64,000 nucleotides of DNA from Dinoroseobacter sp965279125 (GTDB lineage: Bacteria > Pseudomonadota > Alphaproteobacteria > Rhodobacterales > Rhodobacteraceae): assembly GCA_965279125.1 (NCBI GenBank), contig CBDIHL010000040.1, forward strand, positions 1-64,000, read 5' to 3'. The notes below the pieces were generated by a model. The model ran no database searches, was not told the DNA's origin, and worked only from the letters and a program-made list of their open reading frames with translations. Shown in pieces: positions 43,815 to 51,494 of this stretch. A program made the position numbers and the translations under genes. How positions within the stretch are numbered: position 1 is the stretch's first letter; every line of letters starts with the position of its first letter.

Positions 43815-44783
43815 CTACTCCGCCGTGATACGCGCGCTTTCGATCGTCTTGGCCCAGAAAGCCGTCTCGCGCTGCACCAGCGCTGCCAGGTCCGCCGGCG
43901 GCTGGTAGCGGATGTCGATGCCGGCCGCGGCGGCACGGGTGCGCGTCTCGGGCAATTCCATGGCCTGCTTGATTGCAGCAGACAGCTTGTTCACCACATC
44001 CAGCGGCGTGCCAGCGGGCGCAAAGATGGCAACCCAGGCCTCCAGCTCAAAGCCCTTCAGGCCCGCTTCGGCCGTGGTGGGCACCTGCGGCAAGCCGGGG
44101 TGGCGCGAGGTGCTGGTCACGGCAACGCCCTTGAGCTTGCCGGCCTGGACATGACCCATCACCGAAGGCGGCGTCGTCATGAACACCTGCACCTGGCCCG
44201 ACAGCACATCGGCAATGGCCGGCCCCGAGCCACGGTACGGGATGTGGACCATGCTGGTGCCGGTCTGCATCTTGAACATCTCTGTGCCTACATGCGACAA
44301 AGAGCCGTTGCCCTGCGATGCGTAGCTCAGCCGCCCCGGATTGACCTTGAGATAGGCGATGAACTCCTTGAGGTTGTTGGCGGGCACGGAGGGATGCAGG
44401 GCGATGACATTCGTCGCAGCCGTGATCAGCGCCACCGGCGCCAGGTCTTTCTGCGCCCAGGGCAGTTTCGGCATCAACGACGGATTGCCCACATGGTAGG
44501 CCGAGTACGAGGTGAGCAGGGTATAGCCATCCGGCGCCGCGCGGGCCACCTGCCCATAAGCCACATTGCCGCTGCCGCCGGCCTTGTTGTCCACCACCAC
44601 CGACTGGCCCAGGATGCGCGCCAGCGGCTCGCTCAACAGCCGGGCCGAGCCATCCACCAGACCGCCTGGAGGGTTGGGCACGACGAGGGTAATGGGCTTG
44701 CTCGGGAAGGCCTGGGCAAAGGCCAAAGGTGCGGCGAGGGCCAGCGTGCAGGCCAGCAGCGCGCGGCGTGTTGTGAAAGTCAT
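43815..44783 (-). CDS. Bug/TctC-family periplasmic binding protein
   Basis: This 322-residue periplasmic binding protein has a signal peptide (MTFTTRRALLACTLALAAPLAFAQA) and the motifs PSKPITLVVPNPPGGLVDGSARL, VDNKAGGSGNVAYGQVARAAPDGYTLL, LSYASQGNGSLSHVGTEMF and HIPYRGSGPAIADVLSGQV. It converges on the hydroxylase gene with a 21-base gap. It is the last GC-rich gene before the composition change. Confidence 0.9.
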   Translation of the reverse strand: MTFTTRRALLACTLALAAPLAFAQAFPSKPITLVVPNPPGGLVDGSARLLSEPLARILGQSVVVDNKAGGSGNVAYGQVARAAPDGYTLLTSYSAYHVGNPSLMPKLPWAQKDLAPVALITAATNVIALHPSVPANNLKEFIAYLKVNPGRLSYASQGNGSLSHVGTEMFKMQTGTSMVHIPYRGSGPAIADVLSGQVQVFMTTPPSVMGHVQAGKLKGVAVTSTSRHPGLPQVPTTAEAGLKGFELEAWVAIFAPAGTPLDVVNKLSAAIKQAMELPETRTRAAAAGIDIRYQPPADLAALVQRETAFWAKTIESARITAE

Positions 44784-44871
44784 GTCTTGTCTCCGTTGCG
44801 TCGATGATCCTGCAGTATCAGCGGGAACGCAATGTCCCTGCTGGCAGGTGAGGCGCAGATCCGGGAAAACA

Positions 44872-44895
44872 AAAAGCGCCCTGGAAGGCGCTTTT
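44872..44895. terminator. Hairpin with flanking A/T runs
   Basis: AAAAGCGCC (44872-44880) pairs with GGCGCTTTT (44887-44895) across a 6-base loop, with A and T tracts on both sides, so it could stop transcription in either direction. It sits next to the tRNA-Ser-like sequence and may be the terminator of the former tRNA gene. Confidence 0.65.
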
Positions 44896-44901
44896 CATTT
44901 C

Positions 44902-44916
44902 TGGCGGAGAGGGTGG
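44902..44916 (-). other. tRNA-Ser 3'-end remnant, likely att site
   Basis: Read on the minus strand, CCACCCTCTCCGCCA matches the acceptor stem plus CCA end of many bacterial tRNA-Ser genes, but the rest of the tRNA is missing. Genomic islands and phages integrate at tRNA 3' ends and leave such copies. A hairpin terminator lies directly on the 3' side of the match (44872-44895), as in a real tRNA locus. The DNA to the right is visibly less GC-rich. Confidence 0.5.
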
Positions 44917-44978
44917 CAGCAGTATCGGGAGCCTAAGTACAGGTCAGCACAGCAATTTTCGACTGCGCGCTATCCGGA

Positions 44979-45019
44979 TACCCCAAATAGTACCCCATTT
45001 GAAATTGGCCGAGTACCCC
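44979..45019. repeat. Three TACCCC repeats beside the att-like site
   Basis: TACCCC occurs at 44979-44984, 44991-44996 and 45014-45019 (GGGGTA on the minus strand), in contexts such as ACCCCAAATAGTACCCCATTT. Short spaced direct repeats near an attachment site resemble arm-type sites of tyrosine integrases. No integrase gene is in the window. Apart from this and the hairpin, nothing convincing is coded in 44784-45225; the small reading frames at 45051-45273 lack support. Confidence 0.4.
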
Positions 45020-45225
45020 TCTCTCCGAAACAGCACCTCCAACACGCAATTTGAACGATGTCTCCTGTCACGCCGGGACAGGCTACGTGGCTGAGGGTCA
45101 ATACCGTACTTCGTGGACGTCATGCTGGCGCGCGATCAAGGGTTATAGCAGCACAGCGAGCTTACGTAGCTGTCAGCGTCAGAAACCAAATTTTCGGTCA
45201 AGACGTCGTGATGAGCGGTCTTCAT

Positions 45226-46008
45226 TCAATGAACAGGCTTTCGCTGCTGCCGGCTCGTAAAGTCATGCACTAGCCGCTGAAAGTCTGGAGTGCGCGCGCA
45301 GCGCACAAACGCCTCCCTTTCGCTCGCCAAATGGGAAGCGAGTCCCTTATCAGCTACTGCGCCGATGAGGGATTTGAGTTCCATAACGGCCTGCGGTGGC
45401 CTGCCGGCAAGTTCTTTGGCCATGCCGCGTACTACTCGTTCAAGGGACTCGTCATCAGCGACGCGGCTCACCAGACCCAAGGCAAGCGCGGCATTTGCGT
45501 CAATGGCTTCGTCGACAAGAAAAAGCTTCATCGCCTGGGTAGCGCCAAGCCTGCGCGCCAGCTGGTAGCTAAGCCCCCCATCACTGGACGTTCCGATTCG
45601 CGGATAGCCTGCGACGAATCGGCTAGACCGCCCAGCGACGACGAAGTCACATGCCATCGCGACTGAGAAACCCGCTCCCGCCGCCGCACCATGAACCTGG
45701 GCAATTACAGGTATTGGCAGCGAGCGCAAAGCAAGAATGGCTTGATGAAATAGGTCGATGAGTGGCCCTAACAGTTGTTCGGGGTCCGACATCAAGCGTT
45801 CGATGGCAAATAGATCGCCGCCTGCAGAAAACACGCTCCCCGTTGATTTCAGCACTACAACACGATCCCCTTGATTCGGCGATATAGATGAGAGCGAATC
45901 CAACAAGGCCTCACATAAATCTTGGTCGATACAAGTAGACCGACCACCCGCATCCATGGTCAAAAAAGTCAAGCCTTCTTCACGGCTGAGCGTCACTATT
46001 TGTGCCAT
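45226..46008 (-). CDS. Enoyl-CoA hydratase/isomerase family protein
   Basis: This 260-residue crotonase-fold protein has oxyanion regions STGSVFSAGGDLFAIERL and VHGAAAGAGFSVAMACDFVV, and PRIGTSSDGGLSYQLARRLG where a hydratase would place its second acidic residue (here Asp). The N-terminal 'NRP' signature is replaced by MDAGGRSTCIDQDLC. GGAG lies 6 bases before the ATG at 46008. It is the first gene on the lower-GC side of the junction and ends the minus-strand group that starts at 48659. Confidence 0.85.
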   Translation of the reverse strand: MAQIVTLSREEGLTFLTMDAGGRSTCIDQDLCEALLDSLSSISPNQGDRVVVLKSTGSVFSAGGDLFAIERLMSDPEQLLGPLIDLFHQAILALRSLPIPVIAQVHGAAAGAGFSVAMACDFVVAGRSSRFVAGYPRIGTSSDGGLSYQLARRLGATQAMKLFLVDEAIDANAALALGLVSRVADDESLERVVRGMAKELAGRPPQAVMELKSLIGAVADKGLASHLASEREAFVRCARTPDFQRLVHDFTSRQQRKPVH

Positions 46009-46295
46009 TCAAGTCTCCAGCGATCTAAATATGTACTGCCGCATTACCACCAGAAATAGAGGGGCGCCTCATCGGTGAGAGCAAGTAGCGCGTCTGTGAT
46101 AGTCGAATAGGTGAATCACATTGATCACCGTCGCAGCTTGAATCACGGTGACAACGGAGCCAGTTCCCTGCTCGCCCACCGAAATCGGAGCCAATTTACG
46201 CGCGCTACGCTCTAGACTTTGGCAGGTGCCTCGTTTGGTGACGGATAGGGAGACTCACAGTCAGTTCTAGGTGGGCATGAACTGACTGCGAGATC

Positions 46296-47540
46296 TTAAG
46301 CAGCCACGCGTTCAAAAATCCCAATGTGCGCTGCAGCCTCTTCCACACCCCAAAGTCCACCGCCATTTTCTTGAAGCGCGATCCGCGCACCCTCTACTTG
46401 ACGCGGACCACATTCACCACGCAGTTGGCTCACCAGTTCAAAAATCTGCCCCAACCCTGTTGCTCCGACCGGATGTCCCTTTGACACCAACCCACCTGAG
46501 GGGTTTATAGGTAGACGGCCACCAATAGAACTTTCTCCACGCAGTGCCATGAGCCCGGAATCACCTTCAGTACAAAGGCGTAAGTTCTCGGCTTGAATGA
46601 GTTCGCCGATCGCAGTGGCGTCGTGAACTTCAACCACGTCAATATCTTCGGGTCCAATACCCGCTTGTTCATAGGCCGCGTTAGCTGCAAGCCTGGTAAT
46701 GTGTTGAGAGTGAGCATTGGCCTCCCTCTTGCTGGCCGAGCGCATGACTGTTGCTCGCACACGAACGGCCCTTGACTTGTCAACTCCTATGCGGGCGAGC
46801 CCCTTCTCAGTGCAAAGAATTGCTGCAGCGGCGCCGTCAGAAATCGGGGAGCACATAGGCATTGTCAATGGATAGACAATTTGCTGCGCGGCCATGACGT
46901 CAGCGACAGTCATCGCTTCACGGTACTGCGCCCGCTCGTTGTGAACCGAATGGGTATGGTTCTTTGCTGCCACGGCAGCGATCTGCTCCTGCGTGACCCC
47001 GTAGCGTTTCATGATTTGTCGACCCAGGGCAGCGTATACGTCCATGAACACGCTGTGCGGTAGCTCCTTAGCGTCCGGCGGAACTTCCACGCCCGCTCCT
47101 AGCGCCGTAAGGACCTTTGTGTTGGCCTCTACTTCATGGATGTCCCAGCCACCATCGAAGAAGGCGAACATCTTCTTTTTGTCTGGCCAGTGCAACTTTT
47201 CCGCCCCCACCGCAAGTGCCACTTCCGCGCTACCTGAGCGTAGCTGCGCAACGGCTAGGTGGAAGGCAGTCGACGCCGTAGCACATGCGTTCTCCACGTT
47301 GTGAATCGGAATTGAATTAAACCCGAGCGGCAGCAATGCAATTTGGCCGCGGATGGTCGTCTGCCCTTCCATAAAGCCCTGAGCGGAGTTGCCGAAAAAA
47401 CCGACGTCGACGTTTGCAGGACGACACCCTGCATCACGAAGAGCATCTTCGACCGCGAGTTTTGTGAGTTGTTTGATACTGGAGCTATGGTGTCTGCCAA
47501 ACGGCGTCATACCCACACCTACGATGAACACTTCTTCCAT
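46296..47540 (-). CDS. SCP2-type thiolase
   Basis: This 414-residue thiolase-superfamily protein starts MEEVFIVGVGMTPFGRHHSS. The nucleophilic Cys is present at residue 86 (VENACATASTAF), and the His motif is SKGHPVGATG. The usual C-terminal CxGGG is QENGGGLWG, as in SCP2/non-decarboxylating members. It would cleave a 3-ketoacyl-CoA. It lies 42 bases after the MBL-fold gene. A 287-base gap with a small dyad (TCACCGT/ACGGTGA, 46125-46151) separates it from the hydratase gene downstream. Confidence 0.88.
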   Translation of the reverse strand: MEEVFIVGVGMTPFGRHHSSSIKQLTKLAVEDALRDAGCRPANVDVGFFGNSAQGFMEGQTTIRGQIALLPLGFNSIPIHNVENACATASTAFHLAVAQLRSGSAEVALAVGAEKLHWPDKKKMFAFFDGGWDIHEVEANTKVLTALGAGVEVPPDAKELPHSVFMDVYAALGRQIMKRYGVTQEQIAAVAAKNHTHSVHNERAQYREAMTVADVMAAQQIVYPLTMPMCSPISDGAAAAILCTEKGLARIGVDKSRAVRVRATVMRSASKREANAHSQHITRLAANAAYEQAGIGPEDIDVVEVHDATAIGELIQAENLRLCTEGDSGLMALRGESSIGGRLPINPSGGLVSKGHPVGATGLGQIFELVSQLRGECGPRQVEGARIALQENGGGLWGVEEAAAHIGIFERVAA

Positions 47541-47582
47541 TGCATCTGACCTTTCTAGTTTGGTTACATTAACGCGCGACCG

Positions 47583-48659
47583 TCACTCTGGACGGCTGTG
47601 AGAAGCATCGAGAATCTGATATCGAGCGACGCCTGCGGAATCCTCACGAACTTCGATCTCACCTCTTTGCAGCAGATAGTTCAGGCATGCGATGCTTTCA
47701 CCTGTCGCCATCTCAAGCTGTATTCCGCCGGTTATTGCGCGACGAAACAGAGGGGTTATTGCTTCAGTTGCACTAATCGGGTCTGCAAGCGCCGTACGAA
47801 GCCGATTGAGCGCCTCGTGCTGTTCTTGTTCGAGTTGATCAAGACGTGCATGCACTCCCCGGAAAGGCTCGTTGTGTGCGGGAAGAACGAGCGTTTCACC
47901 AGGTAGACGTGCGCGCAGTTTTTCAATGGAGGTGAGCCAGTCTGCCAGCGGGTTAGCGTCAGGCGAATCGCAAAAGACGGAAATGTTCGACGAGATGCGC
48001 GGGAGCACTTGGTCTCCCGAGATCAACATGCGGTTCTCCTGACTGTAGAAACAGGCGTGCTCTGGCGAATGTCCAGACCCCGTGATGACTTCCCACTCAA
48101 CCCCTCCCGCACGAATCCTGGCCCCATCCACCAGCGTCTTGTAGTCAGCGGGGATCTTAGATACAGAAGTGGCAAAGCCTGCGGCGAGAAGCCCCTTTTG
48201 AATGGCGTCTTTCGGTGTCCACCCTGCCCGAAGCAGAAATTCAATACGAGACGGGTCAATTACCTCGCTTTTGGCAACTGCCGATACCGCGGCGTCGTAC
48301 TCTTTCGACGTCATGCTGAGTTCGCCACCGTACCGCCGTACCAAGTCCCCTGCCATTCCGACATGGTCTGGGTGCAGGTGAGTCACCCACACGGAGGGTG
48401 GAACTTGCGGCACGAAAGGTCCATTTGGTCCAATGAGGCTGTGCCAGCATTGAGAGGTGTGATCGTTCCGGAGTCCCGTGTCTACTATCACGACATCCCC
48501 ATTGGCCGTCAGTACCCAGGAATTAACATGGTCAAGTGCGTACGGCATGGGTAGCCGAACCCAATTGATCCCTGTGGCGATTTCCCGGGAGGTTCCGATT
48601 GCTGGGGGCTCGCCACATGGATATTCAATCCCACTGGAACGAGAAGTTCCTGCGCCCAT
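47583..48659 (-). CDS. Metallo-beta-lactamase-fold hydrolase
   Basis: This 358-residue MBL-fold protein has the zinc motif THLHPDHVGMAG (HxHxDH) and further ligand regions GSGHSPEHACFY and LPAHNEPF. Family members hydrolyse thioesters, lactones and other bonds; in this CoA-gene setting a thioesterase or ring-lactone hydrolase is possible but not shown. It is the first gene of the minus-strand group and is divergent from the nitronate-monooxygenase-like gene at 48885, sharing a promoter region that contains the TTGAC palindrome. Confidence 0.85.
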   Translation of the reverse strand: MGAGTSRSSGIEYPCGEPPAIGTSREIATGINWVRLPMPYALDHVNSWVLTANGDVVIVDTGLRNDHTSQCWHSLIGPNGPFVPQVPPSVWVTHLHPDHVGMAGDLVRRYGGELSMTSKEYDAAVSAVAKSEVIDPSRIEFLLRAGWTPKDAIQKGLLAAGFATSVSKIPADYKTLVDGARIRAGGVEWEVITGSGHSPEHACFYSQENRMLISGDQVLPRISSNISVFCDSPDANPLADWLTSIEKLRARLPGETLVLPAHNEPFRGVHARLDQLEQEQHEALNRLRTALADPISATEAITPLFRRAITGGIQLEMATGESIACLNYLLQRGEIEVREDSAGVARYQILDASHSRPE

Positions 48660-48820
48660 TACTTAGCTCCCATTCCGGACTTGAGGAACAACTTTTGCAT
48701 CGGATCGCGCAGCGACGTTCGGGGGGGTAATTCTCATAGATCGCCTTAGGAACTCACTTGCGATGGTGCCCAGTAAGTTAAGGGCGCCCACTCCCAAGAG
48801 TGAATCAATCATACACTGAA

Positions 48821-48836
48821 TTGACTGGATAGTTAG
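48821..48836. promoter_or_regulatory. TTGAC-N6-GTTAG operator candidate, site 1
   Basis: TTGAC TGGATA GTTAG is the weakest of five related dyads. Its left half overlaps a possible -35 (TTGACT) with CACAAT 18 bases downstream, reading toward the gene at 48885. It lies in the 225-base region between divergent genes. Confidence 0.4.
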
Positions 48837-48884
48837 TTTAATGACACAATAGGTCACCTTATTCAACCGTACCGGAGAATTCAG

Positions 48885-49904
48885 TTGCAGACTCGCATTA
48901 CAAAGCTGTTTGGAATCAAGCACCCCATCGTCCAGGGAGGCATGCACTACGTCGGATTTGCAGAGATGGCGGCTGCAGTGTCCGAAGCGGGAGGACTAGG
49001 AATCATCACCGCCCTGACGATGAAGTCACCTTCTGGCCTAGCAAAAGAGATCCAGAGATGCAGAGCGATGACCGACAAGCCATTTGGCGTCAATCTCTCC
49101 TTCCTGCCCTCGGTCACGCCGCCGGACTATCCTGGCTTCATTCAGGCAATCATTGACGGCGGGGTGAAAATCGTCGAGACGGCCGGGTACAACCCCCAAG
49201 GCTGGATGCCCCAATTGAAGGAAGCTGGTTTGATCGTCATTCATAAGTGCACCTCGATCCGCCACTCCTTGAAGGCTCAGTCTTTGGGCTGCGACGCAAT
49301 CAGTGTCGATGGCTTTGAGTGTGGTGGCCATCCTGGTGAGGATGACATTCCGAACTTCATTCTCCTTCCCCGCGCGCAAGAGGAACTTGAAGTACCTTTC
49401 ATCGCCTCTGGAGGCATGGCCGATGGTCGCTCGCTGGTCGCCGCTCTCGCGCTTGGCGCCGAAGGCATCAACATGGGCACCCGCTTCATGGCCACGAAAG
49501 AAGCGCCAATACACGAGAACGTCAAGCAGGCGATCGTGGCTGCCAGTGAACTGGATACACGACTGGTCCTTCGCCCGCTTCGCAATACGGAGCGTGTGTT
49601 GACCAATGCAGCTGTTGAGAATATCTTGAAAACTGAGAAGGAGAAGGGCGGCGGCCTCAAGTTCGAAGACATCGCTACCCTTCTCGCGGGCGTCTATCCC
49701 CGCGTGATGCAACAAGGAGACCTAGATGCCGGCGCCTGGTCATGCGGCATGGTCGCTGGTCTGATCCATGACGTCCCGACGGTCCAGGAACTGATCGACA
49801 GGATCATGGGCGAAGCAGAAGCGATTGTGGCAAAGCGCTTCAAAACCTTCGGCCTCGGCATGTCGAACTCTGCCGCGAGCTTTAAGGAAATGGAGACGAC
49901 GTGA
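48885..49904 (+). CDS. Nitronate monooxygenase-like FMN protein (TTG start)
   Basis: This 339-residue TIM-barrel flavoprotein starts at a TTG with GGAG 7 bases upstream (QTRITKLFGIKHPIVQGGMHYVG). Motifs are ISVDGFECGGHPGEDDIPNFIL (catalytic-type His in GGHPG), FIASGGMADGRSLVAALALGAEGINMGTRFM and WSCGMVAGLIHDVP. It is very similar to the copy at 58770, part of it almost identical in DNA. Its stop overlaps the GTG of the next gene (GTGA), so the two are co-translated. Whether it uses nitronates or reduces an enone is unknown. Confidence 0.87.
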   Translation: MQTRITKLFGIKHPIVQGGMHYVGFAEMAAAVSEAGGLGIITALTMKSPSGLAKEIQRCRAMTDKPFGVNLSFLPSVTPPDYPGFIQAIIDGGVKIVETAGYNPQGWMPQLKEAGLIVIHKCTSIRHSLKAQSLGCDAISVDGFECGGHPGEDDIPNFILLPRAQEELEVPFIASGGMADGRSLVAALALGAEGINMGTRFMATKEAPIHENVKQAIVAASELDTRLVLRPLRNTERVLTNAAVENILKTEKEKGGGLKFEDIATLLAGVYPRVMQQGDLDAGAWSCGMVAGLIHDVPTVQELIDRIMGEAEAIVAKRFKTFGLGMSNSAASFKEMETT

Positions 49905-50851
49905 GCACGACTGCTATCGCCCGAAGCCTGGGAAACCTGCGTATCCCACTTGTTGCAGCACCGATGTTTATCATTTCGGGGCCAGAGTTAGTCATTGCCG
50001 CTGCGCGAGCGGGCATCGTTGCTGCAATGCCCTCGCTCAACGCGAGGACGCCAGCAATACTGGATAGTTGGTTAGACCGTATCAATTTAGAGCTTGGCGA
50101 GGACAAAAAGGCGGGCCGCAAAATTGGCCTGCCCGCCCTTAACATCATCGTGCACAATTCGAACGAGAGGTTCGAGTCCGATGTCGATATTTGCGTCAAC
50201 CATCGTGTCCCTATAGTGGTTACCGCGGTAGGTAACCCGGAACGCGTCATCGAACCGATCCATCGGTATGGAGGGCTCGTTCTGGCCGATGTGTCCAGCG
50301 TTGCTCACGCTCGCAAGGCTGCGGCTGTAGGTGCCGACGGCTTGGTTTTGCTTTGCTCCGGCGCCGGCGGGAACACAGGCCGCCTCAACCCTCTTGCTTT
50401 CGTCGAGGAAGTGCGTACCTTTTTCGATGGACCGATCGGAGTAGCCGGATCGGTCGCCAACGGCCGCGCCTTACGTGCGGTGGAGGTTATTGGTGCCGAT
50501 TTTGGCTATGCGGGAACATCTTTCATCGCATGCGAGGAAACCAGCTCAGACCATGAATACCGACAGATGGTCGTAGAAGCTGGTGCTGACGATATTGAGC
50601 AGAACAGTCAGATCTCCGGAATTCCGGCCAATTTTCTACGGCGCAGCCTGGATAAGGCCAGAGCACAGCTCGATGCTCACCAACACGGTTTCAACGTGGC
50701 GATCGAACTGCAGAATCTCAGGCGCTGGAAGGACATTTGGGGCGCGGGCCACGGCGTCGGGTCAGTTCGCGCCATCGAGTCCGTCTCAGCAGTCGTCGAT
50801 CGGTTCGAACGCGAATACCGCGAAGCTGGCGGCCAATCGACTTGGCGCTGA
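49901..50851 (+). CDS. Nitronate monooxygenase-like protein, His replaced by Asn
   Basis: This 316-residue protein of the same superfamily is divergent from its upstream neighbour. The start LRIPLVAAPMFIISGPELV and GPIGVAGSVANGRALRAVEVIGADFGYAGTSFI are typical, but the motif that normally reads AGGH is GAGGNTGRLNPLAFV, with Asn158 in place of the catalytic His. The GTG start overlaps the upstream stop. It may be a non-catalytic partner of the first protein or have another reaction. Confidence 0.85.
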   Translation: MSTTAIARSLGNLRIPLVAAPMFIISGPELVIAAARAGIVAAMPSLNARTPAILDSWLDRINLELGEDKKAGRKIGLPALNIIVHNSNERFESDVDICVNHRVPIVVTAVGNPERVIEPIHRYGGLVLADVSSVAHARKAAAVGADGLVLLCSGAGGNTGRLNPLAFVEEVRTFFDGPIGVAGSVANGRALRAVEVIGADFGYAGTSFIACEETSSDHEYRQMVVEAGADDIEQNSQISGIPANFLRRSLDKARAQLDAHQHGFNVAIELQNLRRWKDIWGAGHGVGSVRAIESVSAVVDRFEREYREAGGQSTWR

Positions 50852-50995
50852 GCTTGGGCGCGACACCAGGTTTTTTCAAGATCGAAATCCTACTGCCTTG
50901 AAGGTCAGAAAGCAGCCGATGAGCGCCGCATTGAGCGGCGTTCATCGTGGGATGAATGCGGCGCTGGGGATGACCACCCTTTACTGCCGCCATCG

Positions 50996-51364
50996 TCAGG
51001 GAAATCGAGCGCCAGCCGTTCGTGGCGGAGATAAGCGCATGCCCCACGAGTGTTCGAGAGCACGATTGGCAGGCAGCCTACTGACATGCGCATCATCATT
51101 AACTTGGTAAACCCCGCGTGCAAGGCGCACCAAGACCCCTTCGCGGCACAATCTTGAAAGCGATTGATGCAAGGCGCTCTCCTTGGCTAAGTGACGCAAC
51201 GCACTTGCTCTGACTACCCCATCGTTCGCGTGATCTAGCAACCTGGCTCGGATCAGTTCCACCGCAGGTACATGCGCAACATCCAACTGTGCGACTTCCA
51301 AAGTAGCCTGCGCGCTACCTTTGGCCTTTTCATGCTTCGCAGCAAAACTTGGCATGATGTTCAT
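50996..51364 (-). CDS. DUF6088/AbiEi-like winged-helix protein, truncated
   Basis: This 122-residue frame has a winged-helix segment, RASALRHLAKESALHQSLSRLCREGVLVRLARGVYQV, resembling DUF6088 and AbiEi-type antitoxins. After residue 91 the sequence (NDDAHVSRLPANRALEHSW and on) no longer resembles the family and stops early; family members are usually near 200 residues. No partner toxin is adjacent. It is probably a remnant and may mark a recombination point between two catabolic blocks. The match is from memory of the motif and is tentative. Confidence 0.5.
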   Translation of the reverse strand: MNIMPSFAAKHEKAKGSAQATLEVAQLDVAHVPAVELIRARLLDHANDGVVRASALRHLAKESALHQSLSRLCREGVLVRLARGVYQVNDDAHVSRLPANRALEHSWGMRLSPPRTAGARFP

Positions 51365-51494
51365 TCGCTACAAAGAATCTAGAACGGCAAATCTTCTTTC
51401 AGCAAAGGCTGAACGGCTCTTGCTTGAAAGTCACAGGCCGCGCCTCAGCGTTTCACGGGCTCAGTTCCTTCGTATGAAGGGGCTTCAACTCGAC

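Noticed and set aside
44872..44916. Complete tRNA-Ser gene
   Set aside because: Only the 3' end sequence is present; no anticodon arm or 5' half follows on either strand.
45051..45273. Two small plus-strand frames next to the island junction
   Set aside because: No ribosome site, no family resemblance, and they overlap each other in different frames and the 3' end of the hydratase gene.
46125..46151. TCACCGT/ACGGTGA dyad in the gap between the SCP2-type thiolase and hydratase genes as a regulator site
   Set aside because: Short 7-base arms with a 13-base loop; cannot be told from chance or a weak terminator, and it does not match the TTGAC dyads.
46205..46390. 61-codon minus-strand frame at the 3' end of the SCP2-type thiolase
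   Set aside because: Most of it is the thiolase coding DNA read in another frame; no independent support.
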